DNA of 9,257 nt from CBFGWV01 sp965652545. GTDB taxonomy: Bacteria > Pseudomonadota > Gammaproteobacteria > Competibacterales > Competibacteraceae. The stretch is from positions 1 through 9,257 of the forward strand of contig CBFGWV010000201.1 of the NCBI GenBank assembly GCA_965652545.1, given 5' to 3'. The notes beneath the pieces are model-generated. The model was given only the letters and a program-made list of their open reading frames with translations, did no database searches and was not told where the DNA came from. Within the stretch, counting starts at the first letter, position 1. Every line of letters starts with the position of its first letter. Positions 5,651-9,257 of this stretch are shown here, piece by piece. The translations under genes and the position numbers were made by a program.

Positions 5651-6634
5651 ATGCATCGTACTTTGCTCACCCTCGCCCTGGCGGGTTTCGCGCTCACCGC
5701 GAACGCCGAAGACCGGCTGTTGAATGTCTCCTACGACATCGCACGCGAGTTTTACAGCGACTACAACCCCCTGTTCGCCGAACACTGGCAGTCCACCACC
5801 GGCAACCCGGTCATCATCGACCAGTCCCACGGAGCTTCGAGCAAGCAGACCCGCTCGGTGATCGATGGACTGGAAGCCGATGTGGTCACCATGAACCAGC
5901 AATCGGATATCGACCAGCTCGCCAGCCGGGGACTGGTGCGCGAGGACTGGCGCGAGGCCTTCCCCAACGATGCGGCACCGTATACCTCCACCATCGTATT
6001 CCTGGTGCGCAAGGGTAATCCAAAGAATATTGAGGACTGGGACGATCTGGTACGCGATGACGTGCAGGTCATCTTGCCCAACCCCAAGACCGCCGGCAAC
6101 GGGCGCTTCAGCTATCTGGCCGCCTGGGCATATGCCGGCCAGGACGGCGACGACGCGGCATCCCGCGAGTTCGTCAAACGCATGATGGCCAACGTCCCGG
6201 TACTGGAAACCGGTGGCCGCGGCGCCACGACGACATTCATCCAGCGTGGCATCGGCGACGTGCTGCTGACTTTCGAGGCGGAGGTGCTGCTGATCACCAA
6301 GGTCTTCAACCCAGAGGATTTCGAGGTGGTCGTGCCCTCGCTGAGCATCGTCGCGGACGCACCGGTCGCGGTGATAGAGCCGGTCGTGGAACGCCAGGGC
6401 AGCCGCGAACTGGCCAAGGCCTATCTGGACTATCTATACAGCCCGGCCGGTCAGGAGCTGGCGGTGGCGCACTATTTCCGCCCCCATGACGAGGCGATTC
6501 TGAAGGCCAATCAGGCGCTGTTCGCACCCCTGGAACTGTTCACCGTGAACGAGCGCTTCGGCGGCTGGGGCAAGGCGCAGGCTGAGCACTTCGCCGACGG
6601 TGGCAGCTTCGATCAGATCTACAGCGGCCAGTAA
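5651..6634 (+). CDS. sbp: Sulfate/thiosulfate-binding periplasmic protein (Sbp/CysP family)
   Basis: This 327-residue protein binds sulfate (or thiosulfate) in the periplasm and delivers it to the CysTWA importer. It opens with a signal peptide, MHRTLLTLALAGFALTANA, with the likely cut after residue 19. The mature protein shows the family's segments in order: LLNVSYDIAREFY (23-35), VIIDQSHGASSKQ (54-66), APYTSTIVFLVRKGNPKNI (109-127), NPKTAGNGRFSYLAAWAYA (144-162), GGRGATTTFIQRGIGDVLLTFEAEV (188-212) and YLYSPAGQELA (261-271), then FGGWGKAQAEHFADGGSFDQI at the end. It mixes Sbp-like (C-terminal) and CysP-like (GGRGATTTF, DVVTMNQ) traits, so the choice of symbol is not firm. The start at 5651 is set by the signal peptide and by GGAG (5640-5643) seven bases upstream; an in-frame ATG at 5573 would add 26 residues without sense. 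First gene of the operon, three bases before cysT. Confidence 0.95.
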   Translation: MHRTLLTLALAGFALTANAEDRLLNVSYDIAREFYSDYNPLFAEHWQSTTGNPVIIDQSHGASSKQTRSVIDGLEADVVTMNQQSDIDQLASRGLVREDWREAFPNDAAPYTSTIVFLVRKGNPKNIEDWDDLVRDDVQVILPNPKTAGNGRFSYLAAWAYAGQDGDDAASREFVKRMMANVPVLETGGRGATTTFIQRGIGDVLLTFEAEVLLITKVFNPEDFEVVVPSLSIVADAPVAVIEPVVERQGSRELAKAYLDYLYSPAGQELAVAHYFRPHDEAILKANQALFAPLELFTVNERFGGWGKAQAEHFADGGSFDQIYSGQ

Positions 6635-6637
6635 GCC

Positions 6638-7474
6638 ATGAGCGGCATACTGCGACGGCGTCACAGTGTATTGCCCGGGTTCGGGCTGTCACTGGGCTAC
6701 ACGGTGGTGTACCTGGGGCTCATTGTGCTGATTCCCCTGTCGGCGGCGTTCATCAACACCGCTGGCATGAGTTGGGAAAGCTTCTGGTCCACGGTCACCG
6801 CCCCGCGGGTGCTGGCGGCATACCGGCTGTCCTTCGGCGCCTCGCTGATCGCCGCGCTCATCAACGCCATCTTCGGCTTGCTGGTCGCCTGGGTGCTGGT
6901 CCGCTACACGTTTCCCGGCCGGCGAGTGGTGGACGCCCTGGTCGACCTGCCGTTCGCCTTGCCGACGGCGGTGGCCGGTATTGCGCTGGCGACGTTGTAT
7001 GCCCCCAATGGATGGATCGGCCAATGGGCGGCCGCATTGGGCTGGAAGATCGCCTTCACCCCGCTTGGCGTGGTGGTCGCGCTGACGTTTATCGGTCTAC
7101 CCTTCGTCGTCCGTACGGTCCAGCCGGTGCTGGAGGACTTGGACACGGAGGTCGAGGAGGCGGCCGCCAGCCTGGGCGCCACCCGGCTCCAGACCTTTAC
7201 CCGGGTCATCATGCCCGCCCTGTGGCCGGCGCTGCTGACCGGCTTTGCCTTGGCATTTGCCCGCGCGGTGGGGGAGTACGGGTCGGTGATTTTCATCGCC
7301 GGCAATATCCCCATGGTGTCGGAGATCACCCCGCTGCTGATCATCACCAAGCTGGAGCAATACGACTACGCCGGTGCGACGGCGATCGCCGTGGTCATGC
7401 TGCTGATCGCCTTCGTGATGCTGCTGGCCATCAACCTGCTGCAGGCCTGGGGCCAGCGGCGGCGTCGCCGCTAA
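6638..7474 (+). CDS. cysT: Sulfate ABC transporter permease CysT (CysU)
   Basis: This 278-residue inner-membrane subunit pairs with CysW to form the sulfate channel. It has about six hydrophobic segments. These include GYTVVYLGLIVLIPLSAAF (20-38), SFGASLIAALINAIFGLLVAWVL (65-87), the LPFALPTAVAGIALATLYAPNGWIG stretch (104-128) typical of CysT, VVVALTFIGLPFVV (145-158), LLTGFALAFARAVGEYGSVIFI (199-220) and IAVVMLLIAFVMLLAINLL (250-268). The cytoplasmic EAA loop that contacts the ATPase is EEAAASLGATRLQTFTRVIMP (173-193). The N-terminus and C-terminus are basic (RRRH, QRRRRR), fitting inside-facing ends. It starts three bases after the sbp stop and lacks a clear ribosome-binding site of its own, so translation is probably coupled to sbp. 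Length is normal. Confidence 0.95.
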   Translation: MSGILRRRHSVLPGFGLSLGYTVVYLGLIVLIPLSAAFINTAGMSWESFWSTVTAPRVLAAYRLSFGASLIAALINAIFGLLVAWVLVRYTFPGRRVVDALVDLPFALPTAVAGIALATLYAPNGWIGQWAAALGWKIAFTPLGVVVALTFIGLPFVVRTVQPVLEDLDTEVEEAAASLGATRLQTFTRVIMPALWPALLTGFALAFARAVGEYGSVIFIAGNIPMVSEITPLLIITKLEQYDYAGATAIAVVMLLIAFVMLLAINLLQAWGQRRRRR

Positions 7475-7486
7475 AGGAGCGCCACC

Positions 7487-8350
7487 ATGTCCGCACCGCG
7501 TTCACGCCGCACACGGCCGATCGGCGAATCCGCGCCCATGCGTTGGTTGCTGACGACGCTTGCATTGGTCTTTTTGACCTTATTCCTATTCATTCCCATT
7601 GCCGCGGTGTTCACCGAGGCGCTCAGCCAGGGCGTGAAGGTCTACATCGCTGCCATCACTGACCGCTATGCGCTTGCGGCGATCCGATTGTCGCTGCTCA
7701 CCGTGGCCATCGCCGTGCCGCTGAATTTGGTGTTCGGCGTGGCGGCCGCCTGGGCCATCGCCAAGTTCGAATTCCGTGGCAAGCAGTTTCTGACCACGCT
7801 CATCGACCTGCCGTTTTCGGTGTCGCCGGTGATCGCCGGTCTCATCTACGTGCTGATCTTCGGCGCCAACGGCTGGTTCGGCGGCTGGTTGGTCGCCCAT
7901 GACATCAAAGTGATCTTCGCCGTCCCCGGTATCGTGCTGGCCACGGTGTTCGTCACTGTGCCGTTCATCGCCCGCGAGCTCATCCCCTTGATGCAGGCCC
8001 AGGGCACCGATGAGGAAGAGGCGGCTATCGTGCTGGGCGCCGGCGGCTGGACGACGTTCCGGCGGGTCACCCTGCCCAATATCAAATGGGGTTTGCTGTA
8101 CGGGGTAATCCTGTGCACCGCCCGTGCATTGGGCGAGTTCGGCGCGGTGTCGGTGGTTTCCGGCCATATCCGCGGACAAACCAACACGCTGCCCCTGCAC
8201 GTCGAAATTCTCTACAACGAGTACAACTTTGCGGCCGCCTTCGCCACCGCCTCGCTGCTGTCGCTGATGGCCCTGGTGATGTTGGTGGCCAAGTCGATCA
8301 TCGAATGGCAGAGCGGCCGCGCGCGGCCTGTTTCGGGAGACACCGTGTGA
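7487..8350 (+). CDS. cysW: Sulfate ABC transporter permease CysW
   Basis: This 287-residue protein is the partner permease to CysT. A basic N-terminal stretch (RSRRTR) precedes the first membrane segment (about 18-42, LLTTLALVFLTLFLFIPIAAVF). CysW-typical segments follow: SLLTVAIAVPLNLVFGVAAAWAI (69-91), LPFSVSPVIAGLIYVLIFGANGW (108-130), TVFVTVPFIARELIPLM (153-169), the EAA loop EEEAAIVLGAGGWTTFRRVTLP (176-197), TARALGEFGAVSVVSGHIRG (211-230) and LPLHVEILYNEYNFAAAFA (235-253), ending in a membrane segment to about 268. The start ATG has AAAGGAG (7473-7479) seven bases upstream, overlapping the cysT stop. The stop codon overlaps the cysA start by four bases (GTGA), indicating translational coupling. 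Length is normal. Confidence 0.95.
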   Translation: MSAPRSRRTRPIGESAPMRWLLTTLALVFLTLFLFIPIAAVFTEALSQGVKVYIAAITDRYALAAIRLSLLTVAIAVPLNLVFGVAAAWAIAKFEFRGKQFLTTLIDLPFSVSPVIAGLIYVLIFGANGWFGGWLVAHDIKVIFAVPGIVLATVFVTVPFIARELIPLMQAQGTDEEEAAIVLGAGGWTTFRRVTLPNIKWGLLYGVILCTARALGEFGAVSVVSGHIRGQTNTLPLHVEILYNEYNFAAAFATASLLSLMALVMLVAKSIIEWQSGRARPVSGDTV

Positions 8351-9257
8351 GTATCGAGATCAGCGACGTCCGCAAGCGATTCGGCGATTTCACCGCCCTG
8401 GATGGCATCGACCTCGCAGTGCCGGATGGGGAATTGGTGGCCTTGCTCGGCCCCTCCGGTTGCGGCAAGACCACCTTGTTGCGGGTGATCGCCGGGCTGG
8501 AAACACCCGATACCGGCGCCATCCGCTTTCACGGCGAGGACACCACCGACACTCACGTGCGCGAGCGCAAGGTCGGGTTCGTGTTCCAGCATTACGCCCT
8601 GTTCCAGCACATGAGCGTGTTCGAGAACGTGGCCTTCGGCCTGCGCGTACGGCCGCGCGCCACCCGCCCGTCCAATACACAGATCCGCGACAGCGTCATG
8701 TCACTGCTCAAGCTGGTGCAACTGGACTGGCTGGCCGACCGCTATCCCAACCAGCTCTCGGGTGGCCAGCGCCAGCGAATCGCTCTGGCCAGGGCGCTGG
8801 CCGTGGAGCCTCGGGTGTTGTTGCTGGACGAGCCTTTCGGCGCCCTGGATGCCAAGGTACGCAAGGAGCTGCGCCGCTGGCTGCGGCGCTTGCACGACGA
8901 TCTGCACATCACCAGTGTCTTCGTCACCCACGACCAAGAAGAGGCACTGGAGGTGGCTGACCGTGTCGTGGTCATGAACAAGGGTCGCGTGGAGCAGATC
9001 GGCACGCCGGATGAGATCTACCAGCATCCGCAGACGCCGTTCGTCTACCACTTCCTGGGCGATGTGAACCGCTTCTCAGCTCAGCTCGATCATGGCGAGG
9101 TGCTGATCGGCAGCGTGCGCCAACCTGCGCCGGAGTATCGCGACGCCATCGAAATGCCGGCCTGCGCGTTTGCCCGACCGCACGATATCGACCTGCTGCC
9201 CGAAGCGGTCAGCGGCCAGACCCTGGCGGCCGACGTGGATCAGGTTCATACCCTGGG
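8347..9257 (+). CDS. cysA: Sulfate/thiosulfate import ATPase CysA (partial, runs off the window)
   Basis: This is the ATPase that drives sulfate import through CysT/CysW. The first 303 residues are present. Family members are usually about 340-370 residues, so roughly the last 40-60 are missing at the window edge. The nucleotide-binding domain is complete: Walker A GPSGCGKTT (35-43), Q-loop Q81 in VFQHYALF, signature LSGGQRQRIALARAL (137-151), Walker B LLLDEP (158-163), the D-loop just after it (GALDAK, 165-170) and switch H195 in VTHDQEEALEVADRVVVM. The segment after about residue 238 (GDVNRF onward) begins the regulatory C-terminal domain, with FARPHDIDL (275-283) typical of CysA. The start is GTG at 8347, overlapping the cysW stop by four bases; the first residues, (V/M)SIEISDVRKRFG, match the family's N-terminus. 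No further start is needed. Confidence 0.95.
   Translation, partial: MSIEISDVRKRFGDFTALDGIDLAVPDGELVALLGPSGCGKTTLLRVIAGLETPDTGAIRFHGEDTTDTHVRERKVGFVFQHYALFQHMSVFENVAFGLRVRPRATRPSNTQIRDSVMSLLKLVQLDWLADRYPNQLSGGQRQRIALARALAVEPRVLLLDEPFGALDAKVRKELRRWLRRLHDDLHITSVFVTHDQEEALEVADRVVVMNKGRVEQIGTPDEIYQHPQTPFVYHFLGDVNRFSAQLDHGEVLIGSVRQPAPEYRDAIEMPACAFARPHDIDLLPEAVSGQTLAADVDQVHTL

Noticed and set aside
6772..7662. A 296-residue + strand frame across cysT and into cysW
   Set aside because: It is an out-of-frame shadow of cysT and cysW with repetitive Gly/Arg/Asp composition. The permease frames have clear membrane segments and EAA loops.
1..9257. CRISPR array, tRNA or rRNA genes, integrase attachment site, origin of replication
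   Set aside because: I looked for regularly spaced repeats, cloverleaf or CCA-type ends, long direct repeats and iteron-like motifs, and saw none.

Overview
The window is high-GC proteobacterial DNA, most likely from a gammaproteobacterium. I base this on the dense GC-rich coding, the DUF1285 gene, the DauA-like SulP permease and a CysTWA sulfate operon of gammaproteobacterial type. No rRNA or other taxonomic marker is present, so a genus cannot be named.

Layout. (1) Positions 1-1594 are an accessory stretch on the + strand. A 183-residue orphan protein with an immunity-protein-like C-terminal half is followed 17 bases later by a 338-residue protein made almost entirely of five tandem C-x3-H / C-x2-C zinc-ribbon repeats. 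(2) About 1600-3042 is an IS200/IS605-type element carrying an apparently intact TnpB (RNA-guided nuclease) and no TnpA. Its right end folds into a string of hairpins, as expected of an omega RNA, and ends in ...GGATGTCAA. (3) Just beyond that end, 3043 to about 3140 on the - strand holds a short remnant of a stomatin/QmcA-type SPFH gene, cut off at the element boundary. (4) Positions 3156-5543, - strand, hold a SulP permease with a STAS domain followed by a DUF1285 gene. (5) Positions 5544-5650 are an AT-rich divergent promoter region. (6) Positions 5651-9257, + strand, hold a sulfate/thiosulfate ABC importer operon: sbp (periplasmic binding protein), cysT and cysW (permeases) and cysA (ATPase, running off the window).

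How the genes work together. Sbp captures sulfate in the periplasm, CysT/CysW form the channel and CysA powers import. The SulP permease reads away from the same control region and may be a second, secondary-active anion uptake route under shared control. The left third looks like mobile or variable DNA abutting this conserved sulfate locus. The broken SPFH gene at the TnpB right end marks the junction.

The best candidates for something undescribed are the five-repeat zinc-ribbon protein with its orphan partner, and the TnpB element whose predicted guide would match a conserved motif of an SPFH gene. The rest of the window is well-known biology.
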